Of a DNA stretch of 64,000 nucleotides, positions 21,457-32,325 are shown one piece after another. Positions within the stretch are counted from its first letter, which is position 1; each line of letters starts with the position of its first letter. The stretch spans positions 484,001 through 548,000 of the forward strand of contig JASKMD010000002.1 of NCBI GenBank assembly GCA_030144725.1. Direction: 5' to 3'. The DNA is from Haematococcus lacustris. Lineage: Eukaryota; Chlorophyta; Chlorophyceae; Chlamydomonadales; Haematococcaceae. A model generated the notes under the pieces. It worked only from the letters and a program-made list of their open reading frames with translations, did not search any database and was not told where the DNA came from. Both the position numbers and the translations under genes were made by a program.

Positions 21457-24400
21457 TCAAAAATGCAAGCCGTCCATGATGCGCATGTCCACTACACGCG
21501 CGTAGTAACCCTGTAGCGAGGTGACAGCAGTGGGGTCAGCGGCCAGCTGCAACAGCAGGGCCTGGAATGCTGCTGACACTAGCGCTGGCACGGCATCTGC
21601 ACACACTCTCGCCCCGCTGTCGGATTGGGTTTTCAAGTTGAGTAACCACCATATCAATTCATCACCATGTCAGGGACGCCTGACCAATCTCCAAAGTCGT
21701 TACACACTTCTCTCACTCATCCTTTTCACGCTTCTGCGTCTTGTGCTCTTCTGCTGCTCTCAGTCTTCAGGGTTACCTCACGGTGCCGGTTCAGGCAGCC
21801 ACCATCTCCTGCCCAGCCGACACCCCTGGCTGCCTGGTGCTCTGTCCACGCCTGGCCTATCCCCTGGCCCATGCCGCCCCTGCCCCCCTTGCTGCATTTC
21901 TTTCCACGCTGCCCTGGCTGGCCTGTCCCCCTCTTAGTCCTGGCTGGCCGCTGCTCACAGCTTGGTGACCGGCAGGCGCTGCAGGTCCAAGAAGAAGTCC
22001 TTGTTCGTGCTGGCATCTTTCAACCACCTGCAGCGCAGCAGACAGACAGGCAGGCGGGTGCGTTGATCCAGATTAAGCCTATGGCTTGGGCTGGGCACTC
22101 CTCTTGCCATGAATCTTACCCTACAAAAATCAGAGCCTTCTTAATGCAAGACTGGTGTAACGACACACATAGCTATAGCCTAACTTGCCTATCCTACCTA
22201 GTACAGCCTCACAACCTGGGTGTCATTGGTGTGGCCTACTTTGGCTTGTGTGACCTAGGGTCCAGCCTCCAGTCATGTGCCTGGTGACTGCTCCGCCCCC
22301 TTCCAGCCCCTAGGGCCTCATTCCAGCCTGGTGTGATGCCAAGACTGATGCGGAACGGCCTAGGGCATAATCTGACCCTTTGGATTCGCTTCGCTTGCCC
22401 CGTGGAAAGACTGGATAAAGCAGCAATCAATCCTAGGTGTACAGGGCTAGGCGGCAACGGACAAGGCGGCGTGGGTTGGGGAGCAGGGCCAGCGCCTCAC
22501 CTATCACTCTTTGCCGCTGTGCCCTTGAGCACGAATACAGGGCCACCTGACTTCAGGTTTGCCCTCAGGGGCAGCTGCATCACCAGCACATACAGGGGCT
22601 CTGAGCCCAGCATCTGCGAGCACCGACAGGCAACCCAAACAAGTCACAACAAAGTCTCTAGAGAGAGAGAGAGAGAGAAAAGAAGGGTTTGAGAACAAGC
22701 TGTTGCTCGTCACTTCATTCTCAGTTAAACTCCCACTGCAGCTTGATGATGAGCTTGATCCCTGCCTCCCTGACCCTGAGCTTGATCCCCGCCATGAATG
22801 CTAAGTACACACCAGGTATGCAGAGCAGGTGCAGGAGGCCCAGTTAATCAATGTGTAGCAAGCGCTCATGCTGCCCTGCTGGTGTCAGTCGGTCTGTTCC
22901 TGGTTCAACTCAGCCCTACCCCGCCCCTGCTGCTCCAACCCATCCCTGCCCCCTGACTGCCCCCCTCACCTGTTTCTCAAATGTGCATTCCCAGGCGCTG
23001 CCCGTGCTGTTGGACTTGGCGGGGGCTGCTGACCAGCCCTCAGGCGGCATGGCCCAGGCTCCCCCGGGGGCGTCTGTCACTGCCCTGTGGGGGGAGGGGC
23101 AGTGCAGGCAAGGGGGGCTGGGATGGAGGGCAGGGCAGGGCAGGGCAGGGCAGGGCAGGGCAGGGCAGGGCAGGGCAGGGCAGGGCAGGGCAGGGCAGGG
23201 CAGGGCAGGGCAGGGCAGGGCAGGGCAGGGCAGGGCAGGGCAGGGCAGGGCAGGGCAGGGCAGGGCAGGGCAGGGCAGGGCAGGGCAGGGCAGGGCAGGG
23301 CAGGGCAGGGCAGGGCAGGGCAGGGCAGGGCAGGGCAGGGCAGGGCAGGGCAGGGCAGGGCAGGGCAGGGCAGGGCAGGGCAGGGCAGGGCAGGGCAGGG
23401 CAGGGCAGGGCAGGGCAGGGCAGGGCAGGGCAGGGCAGGGCAGGGCAGGGCAGGGCAGGGCAGGGCAGGGCAGGGCAGGGCAGGGCAGGGCAGGGCAGGG
23501 CAGGGCAGGGCAGGGCAGGGCAGGGCAGGGCAGGGCAGGGCAGGGCAGGGCAGGGCAGGGCAGGGCAGGGCAGGGCAGGGCAGGGCAGGGCAGGGCAGGG
23601 CAGGGCAGGGCAGGGCAGGGCAGGGCAGGGCAGGGCAGGGCAGGGCAGGGCAGGGCAGGGCAGGGCAGGGAGCAATGGCGGGTAGGCCCCGGACAGAGCT
23701 GCAGCGGCCCTGCCTGCCTTACCAGTGCAGGATCAGGCCCTCCAGACGCGACCAGCTGGCCTGCCGCTCCGTCTCTGTGCTCACAAACACCAGCACCGCG
23801 CTCTTCTCACCACCCTGCACAGCACCAGGCAAAACACCTCTGGGTTTCAGCCTGCCTCAGAGCCTGGGCGTGAGCCTGCCTGGATTCAAGGTCTTTACAC
23901 AGTTTGGGCTTCAAGATGGGGTCAGGATCATAGTGAGCGTTGAGCAGCCCCGGTGACAAGGCAGTCCCAGCCCTACTGCCCCAAGTGCCCTCTCCTCATA
24001 CTGCCCTATCTCACTACCTCATTATGCCCGAGTGCTCAAGGCCAAGACCCACCGCCCACCAACCCTGCCCTGTCCAGCCTGTGAGGCCCCAGAGGCCAGA
24101 CCAGCCCATCTGCCAGCCTAGGCAGCTGCTGCCTGGCAGGCAAGAAAGCAGCAGCTGCCTGGCAGGCAAGGGAGCAGCTGCTGCCTGGCAGGCAAGGGAG
24201 CAGCTGCTGCCTGGCAGGCAAGGGAGCAGCTGCTGCCTGGCAGGCAAGGGAGCAGCTGCTACCTGGCAGGCAAGGGCGCTGCAGCAGCCTGACCTACCTT
24301 GGCTACGGTGGTGCCTGTGACAGACAGCGCCGCGTCAATGTCAGTGGTGGTGTAGCTGACGTTGGCGTAGTCAAGCTCGCCCTCCAGGCTCAAGGCGCCC

Positions 24401-24684
24401 TTCAGAGTGGCCACCCCTGGGGGACAGGCAGCAGCAGCAGCAGCAGCAGCAGCAGAATCAGCGGCAGCAGCAGCAGGGTGGTACCAGGCCCAGCGCGGGG
24501 GTGAAGGGTGCCAGCCATTCCCGGTTGAAAGGATCAGCCGCAGGAGGTAGGGGCAGCAGGGCAAGACTGGCAGCTGTGGCAGGGGAAGTCAAAGGAACAT
24601 GGGCGGCAACAGCAGCTGTGCTATCAATGGCGGCGGTTGACACAGCCAGCATGGCAGCACAGGCATGGCAGCAGTGACGAGGGC

Positions 24685-24716
<32 letters not shown>

Positions 24717-25357
24717 ACACATGGCCATACCTAGGCTGCCCTGCTGCCAGCTCTTGACCCTAACCCTGCCCCCTCTGATGTGAGCACACCATTGCAAGCA
24801 TGACAGGCTTCATTACTCCATCACATTGCTGCACAAGGTCGCTGACCCTCATCAAGTATTTGTAAGGGCACCATGTGAAGCTCAGCCCTGCGCCATGCGC
24901 GCCTCACCAATTGTCTCCAGCTTGTCATGCAAGTCCTTGGGCAGCTCCTTGACCTGCACCTTGTCCACATGCTGCAGCTTGAAGCTCTCGCCCACATGCC
25001 CGGTGCTGCCCCCTGAGAAGCGCGGCTTGTAGCTTATGGCAGACTTGCTGATTGCAGCAGTGATGGCACTGCATGCAGGTAGTGGCATGGGTTGAATTGG
25101 TATGGAGGGGCAGTCAAAGGAGGGAAGGGGGGTGCCAATTTGATGCCACTGCTGTGAGGCGCAGAAGGGAAATGCTGCTGCATGTGTGAGTCCTGACTGT
25201 GGAGCAGAGTGGTGGTGATGGTTGGAAGTAGGCGGGGCAGCAGCACACCTAGTCAGCTCCTGCTCCTTGGCGTCAGGCATCGTCACAGCCTCTCTCTTCT
25301 TCATGAAGTCAGTCCAGGCATCCCAGGCAGTGGCGGTGGCACGACATGGCACGGAGC
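21457..25357 (-). CDS. CBM45-like starch-binding domain protein, 5' exon unresolved
   Basis: Minus-strand exons in consistent phase: 25357-25249, 25068-24908, 24416-24298, 23814-23723, 23084-22970, 22613-22501, 22027-21959, 21616-21457. The first listed exon (SVPCRATATAWDAW) lacks a start; a candidate upstream exon begins with ATG at 25517 and would give a plastid-transit-like N-terminus. The middle segments (LEGLILHWAV, GGAWAMPPEGW, YVLVMQLPLRANLKSGGPVF then VLKG, RWLKDASTNKDFFLDLQ) match the CBM45 starch-binding domain of the plastid alpha-amylase AMY3 family (LLLHWG...W..PP...FVLK...W....G.DF). No amylase catalytic domain follows. If the intron at 21958-21617 is not spliced, translation stops at 21955; the downstream exon fits phase exactly and is protein-like (PALVSAAFQALLLQLAADP). 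Probably plastidial starch-binding; the N-terminal half is unrecognised. Confidence 0.62.
23128..23670. repeat. (CAGGG)n array in an intron
   Basis: About 108 copies of CAGGG on plus (CCCTG on minus) in the intron between exons 23814-23723 and 23084-22970 of the minus-strand CBM45-like gene. As in the LPMO-like gene, the sense strand reads CCCTG. Confidence 0.97.
24137..24280. repeat. 26-base tandem minisatellite
   Basis: Five copies of a 26-base unit (CAGGCAAGGGAGCAGCTG plus CTGCCTGG) and a partial sixth. It lies in the intron next to the 5' splice site of exon 24416-24298 in the minus-strand CBM45-like gene. Units are contiguous with no spacers. Confidence 0.9.
24428..24477. repeat. (CAG)n/(CTG)n run beside a 3' splice site
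   Basis: On the sense (minus) strand this reads as CTG repeats ending about ten bases before the acceptor CCCCCAG at 24417. It therefore occupies the polypyrimidine-tract position for exon 24416-24298. Confidence 0.85.
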
Positions 25358-27438
25358 CTGCAACATGCAGCAACCCAAGCAGAGCCACTACATCACGCTT
25401 TCTTAATTGCCTCGTATTATGCCAGGCATGCTCCTAGCGAGCTGTTGAGTGATCTGATCTGGTCAGAGCTAGCAAGAGTACGAAGGGCTCGATCGTCGAA
25501 CCGCCTGAACCGCACCATTTGCGGGTCGCATTGATTTGGTAACCCGCTCGGAAGTAGACCTGCAATGCGAGCGTCCAGCGACACGGACTTCCGGCATTAG
25601 ATCGCCGTAATGTAGTGCGACACGACCGCCACCTCGTGCGTTAAGGCGATTCAGTCAAACCATGTGCAGTCTTCTAGAGCCTCACCAGGTGCGGGGCTTG
25701 AACCCAGACTTCAGCATCATGCTGTGATGCGTGAAACTGGTCCTGAGCAGCAACAAGCCTCACGGTCGTGTCGGCGCTAGTGTGCTTGCGCAGAGCGAAG
25801 CCCAGAACGAGGAAGCGAAGCACGTGCGCTTGAGGAGTGTATCCCACCTGGCTCTTCCAAGTGATAACTCACTAGCTCACGCAAGCTCAGTCTGGCAGTC
25901 CGATCGCTCATCCCATTACAATCGAACATGTCGGCATGCGACATCTGCTTTTTCTCGGACACACACGGCATACGATGTGTTGTTACGCGTGTGCATGCGT
26001 AGCTTCTCACATATGCCTCCTTTGTCCACATTGGCCTTTGACCACATATGCCTCCTCGACCCATCTCTACAGGCAGGAGCACCAGCCAAATCGTAGCAAA
26101 ACCACAGTGCTCTGCGGTGCGCAGCAAACAGGCTGCCTATGGACACTTGCGCTCTTGCTTGCTGGTCGCATTGGGACCCGGGCGGCCAGGGAATGCACGA
26201 GCAGCCACGTGCAAGTTGCGTCTTCCATACGCTGTATTCATGTGCTTAAGCTATGGCATGGATGGCAGGAGGCTGGCTGCTGAGTAGTATAAACCAACAA
26301 CAGCTTAGGACAAACATCTGAATGTGAACATGACACACAGTCATGCACGTGGTTCACTGCTGGCAGGTTAAGTCCATGCCGGTGTAGAGGACGGCCAAGC
26401 GAGCTGTTCTCACATTTGTCCATCCTCGCCACAGTAGATCTAGAGCTGGGATCCGCCCTGCTGAGCACATGGGGAGAATCAAAACCGTGGCTTCATCGCA
26501 GTCAAGTAACTAGGACCTATGCCCCTTGCACCACCGCCTCAGCCACATGGTCCATCTCAACCCAGCCACCTCATTCTTGCAATTCAGTACCAGGCATGCC
26601 TGTTGATTAGCATACATAGCTCTCACAAGGACAGGGTCAGGGAATTGCCTCGCCTAGAATAGCAAGCGCATCAGGTCCATCAAGTACATCCTCAAACAAC
26701 TTCCTGCTGCTGCCAGGCTAGACAGCTGGCCGATAGGGTACAGATGGTGAAGCCAGGGGCAGATTACAACGAATTTGTCCCTGCCGGCTGAACTTTGTGC
26801 CTGCTGGCATCTGGCATCCGTCTTGATTGCCAAGCCACTGCAAAGCCAATGCCAAATGATAGTCAAGCAGAGCAGAGCATGAGTGCCATGATCTCTGCTC
26901 CTCCTTCCCTGGCTGCTGCTTGCATCATAGCCAGTTGCTGACTCCAACCCAGCTACTTCACCTCGCCCATGTCCTTGCCATATTCCGGCAGCAGAGCGCA
27001 TAGACACGGCCACATCTAAGCTGTGGGACAAATGTCAACACATGCTCCAACACATGAGGCCCCACCCTCCACACCTAGGTCTGCATCCTGCCGGCTGCAC
27101 CCCATGCACGCCGCCATGCTCACCACATCCGCCGCTGACACCGCCCAAACCTTATGTTCAGCTGGGCCCTGGTGGCTGCCAACACCCACAGCCTTGCCCG
27201 GCGCCTCAGCAACCTCATCCGTAACTGCTCCTGACTTGGCTGTGTCGCAGTGCCAGCCCATGTGCAAGCCCGTGTGACAGTGTCAGAGCTTTAGCTCCAT
27301 CCTGGTGCTGAAGCTGGTGTTCTCAGTGGCTGGTCCTGCTAGCTGCAGCATGACAGCAGGGGTGGCGCCGCTGCTGCTGGGCTGTGCAGTGCAAGTCTGC
27401 TTGGGAGCTGGGGCGAAAAACGTGCTGCTGAGGGCAAG
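25358..27438. other. Upstream region of the CBM45-like gene, otherwise no gene seen
   Basis: The first 200 bases (25358-25560) may contain the missing first exon of the minus-strand CBM45-like gene, with a candidate ATG at 25517. The rest up to the LSM12 stop shows no recognisable protein. A tRNA-like T-arm at about 25690-25710 was not supported by a full cloverleaf. Confidence 0.4.
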
Positions 27439-28111
27439 TCACTCCGCAGCAAGACCCAGGCGGCTGCGCTCTGCTGCCAGCACCAGTCGCACCCGCTGCA
27501 ATGTGTCTTGGTGGTTGGCCTTGCTGGAGCAGGTGGCAGGGATGTATGGCTCTTGAATCACGATCTCATCCTGCAGAAGGCAGGACAGGGCAGATGAGGT
27601 GCAGGCTGTAGCATGGTGATGTGCGCCCTGTGGTGCCCATGGTGCGCTTGGCCATGTGCCCTGAATGGCTATAGGGCTGGGTTGCATTGTGTGTCCTGAT
27701 GACCATAGCACTCACCAACACGACGATGTCTTTGTCATGCCAAACACAAGGCAGTGTCTTGCTCAGGGCCTCAAAGATGGCTTGAGACTGCCGTGAAACA
27801 CCAACTTTGATCTTTGATGCTTCTCGTTCGGCCTGCTGCAAAGCTTTCTCCTCCCTTTTCTTACAGCGTTCCAAGTCTACAGGTGGCAGCTGCATGTCGA
27901 ACGGCACGGCTGGGGGCCTGTTGCTGACCAGCTGACTGACGTGACTTGTCCTGAGGAAGCGCAGGTTGGCCACCCCGTTGTGCATCCCCACTTCTTTAAG
28001 CAGTAAAAAACCCGTCAGAGGGTCGAATGCGAACAGCGTTGCCGCAACCTCCTCGCCCGATGAAGTTCGCAAAACCACCTCATTGCCCACGACCCACTCG
28101 AACTCCGGCAT
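27439..28111 (-). CDS. LSM12: LSM12 homologue
   Basis: Two minus-strand exons, 28111-27716 and 27570-27439 (phase 0 intron starting GTGAGT), give 175 aa. The N-terminal 70 residues (GNEVVLRTSSGEEVAATLFAF, then DPLTGFLLLKE) fit the divergent Sm-like domain of LSM12. Residues about 85-175 (KREEKALQQAEREASKIKVG, QAIFEALSKTLPCVWHDKDI, VVLDEIVIQEPY) fit its anticodon-binding-like AD domain, which ends similarly in human LSM12. LSM12 works with ataxin-2 type proteins in RNA metabolism and circadian translation in animals; the role in algae is unknown. ATG at 28111 gives MPEFEWVVGNEV, a sensible start. Confidence 0.88.
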
Positions 28112-28480
28112 CCGAATGTCGGTGCGTTCCTAGGCCCGATGTCTTGATCAGCACCTCCCGGGTGAGCTGTGTGGATGTACGCTCCGTACCGAGACATTCA
28201 TGCTGACACTAGGTCAAGGTGTCAGCAGTTTATCTTACACCCAAAACTGGAATGGCAGCGCGAAAGTTACACATTGACATGCTGATTTGATTTCTGTCTA
28301 ACGCTGACAGCCGTTGCATTGGATGACCGTTATTGGATGCATTGGATGACTGTGACCGATGCAGACTGAGGATGTGTCATGTAGCACACGACATAGTTAA
28401 AGCAGCCTGGATTGGGCCAGGCGAGCCTCTCGCCATTGCGGAGCTGCGCGTGATGCATGAAGGCAATGGTTGTCAGTAAC

Positions 28481-28614
28481 TAGGGGTCGTCCCGACCCAT
28501 CTAACGTTAGACTAGATTAGACGAATCTAACGTTAGATTGGCTTGCTAGATCTAGTCTAACCATCTAATCTAACGTTAGATCTACGTAGATCTACGTAGA
28601 TGGGACGATCCCTA
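28481..28614. mobile_element. hAT-type MITE, 134 bases, with 8-base target duplication
   Basis: Termini are inverted repeats TAGGGGTCGTCCC and its near complement GGGACGATCCCTA. The flanks carry exact direct repeats TCAGTAAC at 28473-28480 and 28615-28622. TAGGG termini and an 8-base duplication are typical of hAT elements. The interior is rich in palindromic TAACGTTA and TCTACGTAGA motifs. A second copy of the same length, inverted, is at 54221-54354. It has no coding capacity. Confidence 0.88.
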
Positions 28615-28639
28615 TCAGTAACGTGCCAGATATGTGCCT

Positions 28640-28741
28640 CAGCAGAGTTGTGCCCCCTACTGATGCTTAGGGGCTGTGTCATTTGTGATCCGAACTGTTT
28701 TATGAGACAAGCCTCCGGTACCAATACCTAATTTCCTACCC
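28640..28741 (+). repeat. Dispersed repeat, copy 1
   Basis: About 100 bases (core CCCCTACTGATGC, TAGGGGCTGTGT, CCAATACCTAATTTCCTACC) that recur in reverse orientation at 56925-57025 with roughly 85 percent identity by eye. It starts 25 bases after the MITE. Class unknown. Confidence 0.75.
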
Positions 28742-28839
28742 CTTCCCCCTTGCGAGAGTCAGGCGATCGATGTTGGCATGAAACACATGCTCTGATGAAA
28801 GCAACAGCTTATTGCCTGGTGCACACATGCTACTGTGCT

Positions 28840-29960
28840 ACACGTTGCTGGTCCTAGGCCTTGGGGGCTCGGTCTCGCAGAGCTCTTCTTAAAGCCCAAT
28901 GCTGGGTACTCCTTGCCCTTGGCTGGAAGCCTTCCTCGGTGTTCCCAGCTGCACTGCTCCAGTGGGCGCCACTTGCTCTCCCCTGCCCGCCGGAGCTTCA
29001 GGGCTGCGTTGCAGCCCCTGTCCACCCATTTGCCAAGGTCCCCAGGGGTGGCCTGGTGCAGCTGTGGGCACCACATAAGCCCCCGCACTGGCGCCTCGAA
29101 CCGCTGGCTCCAGGCTGATCGCAACCGCTGGCTCCAGGCTGATTGCTGCGGTCCAGCTCCGCCTCGCAGGGGTGGGGGCTATTCATAGCTGAGCTGAACT
29201 CGGAACTGCGGAACTGCGGAACTCATCCACTGTCACCACCTTGCCTGGCACCCTGTTGGTTGGCTTGCCGCTGTTGGCCCTCTCCACCACCTTGCGGCAG
29301 GCCTGCAGCGCAGCCTTCGCCCCCCACGCACCCCGGGTACCAATGCCTGCGTTGCCAAAGAACACCACCAGCTGCTTGCGGGTCCTCCTCCACTTCTGGG
29401 ACCAAATAGTTGCCTCCTACTCCAACTGCATGGCACACAAGGCACACACCGCGCATGACATCCTTCAATGGATTGGAGACATGGGCACCTAGCAGGTCAC
29501 ATGTAGGGCAGTCATCATCATCTGGCCCTGCCCCTCCCCCCCTACCCTTGGCACTCCCACCTCTTGAAGTAGCGCTCCAGGACCTTCTTCTGCGCGCCGT
29601 ACAGCCTCATCTTCTGCTCTGCCCACTTGGGATGCAGATACTCCTCCCACACTACATCCCAAGTGGCCAGGGTGACGGCCACATGCCCCCCTGGATGGCC
29701 ACCAGGGAGGTGCCTGCTGGGTCGGCTGCTGCCAGGTGCTGCAGCTCGAGCAGGTCAGCAGGACAGTCAGCAGTCTCCTACAACAGCTTCTCACTCAGCC
29801 TTGGTATTGTGACGGCACAATGGCCCATAGGCCAACACAGCTCCAGGGAGCTCCACCTCCTCAGGACTGTGTTGGTGGCCTTATCCAACCACTGCGGCAG
29901 GATGCGTGGAGGGGGAGCTGCCGCAGCCTTGTTTCAGGGCGGTGGGGTGCAGCCATAGGT
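28840..29960 (-). pseudogene. Fanzor/TnpB-like nuclease relic
   Basis: On the minus strand, scattered in-frame blocks appear in order: WLDKATNTVLRRW and PRLSEKLL (about 29900-29780), VAVTLATWDVVWEEYLHPKW and AEQKMRLYGAQKKVLERYFK (about 29690-29575), VVFFGNAGIGTRGAWGAKA (about 29370), VVTVDEFRSS (about 29230), then WVDRGCNAALKLRRAGESKW, PAKGKEYPALGFKK (about 29040-28890). The order VDEF-x-S then DR-x-NAA resembles the RuvC-II Glu and RuvC-III Asp motifs of eukaryotic Fanzor/TnpB nucleases. It is dead: stops and frameshifts interrupt it, a short tandem duplication follows the VDEFR motif, and the expected final Asp of DRD is Gly. The family assignment is from motif recall. Confidence 0.6.
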
Positions 29961-31067
29961 GTGTTGGGTTTAAGCTATGTGGCTACCTGGCTGCTGTGGT
30001 AGGACACATGAGCCAGGAAAGGCATCGCCATGCCACCCTCACCTTCATTTGCAAGAATCTGATTGCCGCTTTGACAACCCCCCTAGTGCTTGGCAGGAGC
30101 AAGCTGAGTGTCAGTTTGTGCGGTGTTGCACAAGAGTGTTGTGCCTGTAGTGTTGCAGGGTTGTGTCTTGCCTGCAGGAGAGCTTTAGCACTAACACAGA
30201 GTGTACAACGTCACATTGGCCTATGCCGAGAGGCTCTAGCTTCTGGACCCTCTCCCTTCCTTTGACACTCCACAGGGTTAGGCCTGGCACCCTCCCTCCC
30301 ACCCAAGCTCGGCCACATTCAAAGAATAGGTATTACACAAGGACAGTTGACCCCTTACCCTCACCCTAACCCTACACCAAAACAAGCACCCATCAACCAC
30401 AACCCACCAACAAGAACGTAAAGCAGAGCATGGACAAGGCAAAGGGCAATCACTAGCGACACCATCTCAGAGACTGTATACATTCCCATGGCAAACATGC
30501 CAACGACACATTTAGCCAGTTAAGCCATGCACGTGTACACCCTGCCTGGCACCTGTGCAGTACATCATGCTCCAAGAGTGGTATGTGTGACAACCAATGT
30601 GAGTGCTCAGCATGCTAAGCAGCACATTGATGCTGCCTATTGACCAGTCAGGCATTGCTAATGGTGTCGTCATTGTCAGAGTCAAGCTGAGACGTGGCGG
30701 GCACAGTCCTCAGCACTGGCACCCCTCACCAGTCATCACCACCAGCAGCACCTGTGCTGTTTCTTACTGTGTAGAGTACAATGGAAGGGATTAGTGTAGA
30801 GGGAACAACAGCAGCCCTTACCACCGCCCCTCCTCGAGTGCTCAGGGGTCATGCTAGATGAGGTTGCCAGGGTCACCTGTGGCTGCACCTGACTGGCATT
30901 GTTATCACAATCCACCCCTTCATCAACAAGCCACCCCTGCGTCGACCAGCATCAGCCAGCTGCCCAGCAGCAACACACCTCCGCACAAGCCCAACCTCCT
31001 GCAGGGTATTGACCTGCGGCTGCTTCACAAGCCTGGCTGCTGCCTGGCCGGGGGTTGGAGCCCAGGC
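29961..31067. other. Intergenic, no gene recognised
   Basis: Downstream of the minus-strand GlpX-type gene and upstream of the Fanzor-like relic. It should hold the GlpX 3' UTR. No protein-like frame, RNA gene or strong repeat was recognised. Confidence 0.5.
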
Positions 31068-32290
31068 CTAATGCCAGGCAGGGGCAGGCTGGCGGATAAG
31101 GAGGTGAGGGTCCCCGGGGGAATTGTGGATGTCGGAGCCAGCGTGGCCTGACGCCAGGACATGTTCCTCTTGGGGCAGGTTGGTCACACTGGGCTTTGCC
31201 CACCTGTGGTACGTCTCCACAAACCGCACTGCACGCAGGCACAGCCACGGTCGCATCTGGCTAGGGCAGGAGCAGCAGGAGGGCTTAGCAGGGGAAACAA
31301 TGGGGCAGTTGTGTGTGAGGGCAGACAAAGGCACAGGCAGCAGTGAGGCAGTGAGCAGCTGGTGGGCGGGTGAGCTGACAGGCGGGCGGCCTGGAGGGCA
31401 GTGGGCAGCGATGGCTGGAGTTGGTGGTCGCAGCTCCTTAGCGCATGTTGTTTACAGGTCACTTTGGCACCCAACCAAACTGACCATTGATGCAGGACTG
31501 CATACCTCTGCAGGATGTCCAGTTGATTGCTAAGCACTATGCAAGATGTAGAGTGTGGCATGTCATGATCCCCCCCTGCCCCTGCCCCTGCCCCTGCCCC
31601 TGCCCCTGCCCCTGCCCCTGCCCCTGCCCCTGCCCCTGCCCCTGCCCCTGCCCCTGCCCCTGCCCCTGCCCCTGCCCCCTGCCCCTGCCCCCTGCCCCTG
31701 CCCCTGCCCCTGCCCCTGCCCCTGCCCCTGCCCCTGCCCCTGCCCCTGCCCCTGCCCCTGCCCCTGCCCCCTGCCCCTGCCCCCTGCCCCCTCCCCCTGC
31801 CCCCTCCCCCTGGCCCTGCCCCTGGCCCTGCCCCTGCCCCTGCCCCTGCCCCTGCCCCTGCCCCTGCCCCTGCCCCCACCTGTGCCACTCTTGCAGCGCA
31901 TGACCATGGAGCTGGTGGAGGCTCCCCCACTGAAGTAGCGCACGCCCCGCAGCAGGTCGCCATCACTGACGCCCGTGGCGGCAAAGAACACGTCATCGCC
32001 CTGATCACCACGTGGGGCCGGCAGCAGGTCAGCAGGGTCAGGGCAGTGCAGCAGGCTGGGTGCTGCATTGCAGGATGATAGGAGGAGTGGGGGGGAGGAG
32101 GCATGGGTCCGAGGATGGGGCTGTGAGGTGGGGCTGGGGGGAGGAGGGAGGCTGTGCCCGACAGGGGCTGTACATGTGTATGCACACAATGAGCCAATGG
32201 CAAGGCATTTCGTCCCAATGATCAGCAACTCTGCATTCTCAGACACTTTTCTGCCAGCAGCAGCAGAAGTGGGGGGCGGCGGCGACAGCG

Positions 32291-32325
<35 letters not shown>

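Noticed and set aside
24137..24280. CRISPR-like direct repeats
   Set aside because: Units are contiguous 26-base copies with no variable spacers, inside an intron of a eukaryotic gene.
25680..25740. Possible tRNA gene on the minus strand (GGTTCAAGCCCCGCAC T-arm-like)
   Set aside because: I could not fold matching acceptor, D and anticodon arms around it.
27016..27280. A 80-codon frame on each strand in the LSM12 downstream region
   Set aside because: No recognisable motif, no consistent splice partners, and composition explains the open frames.
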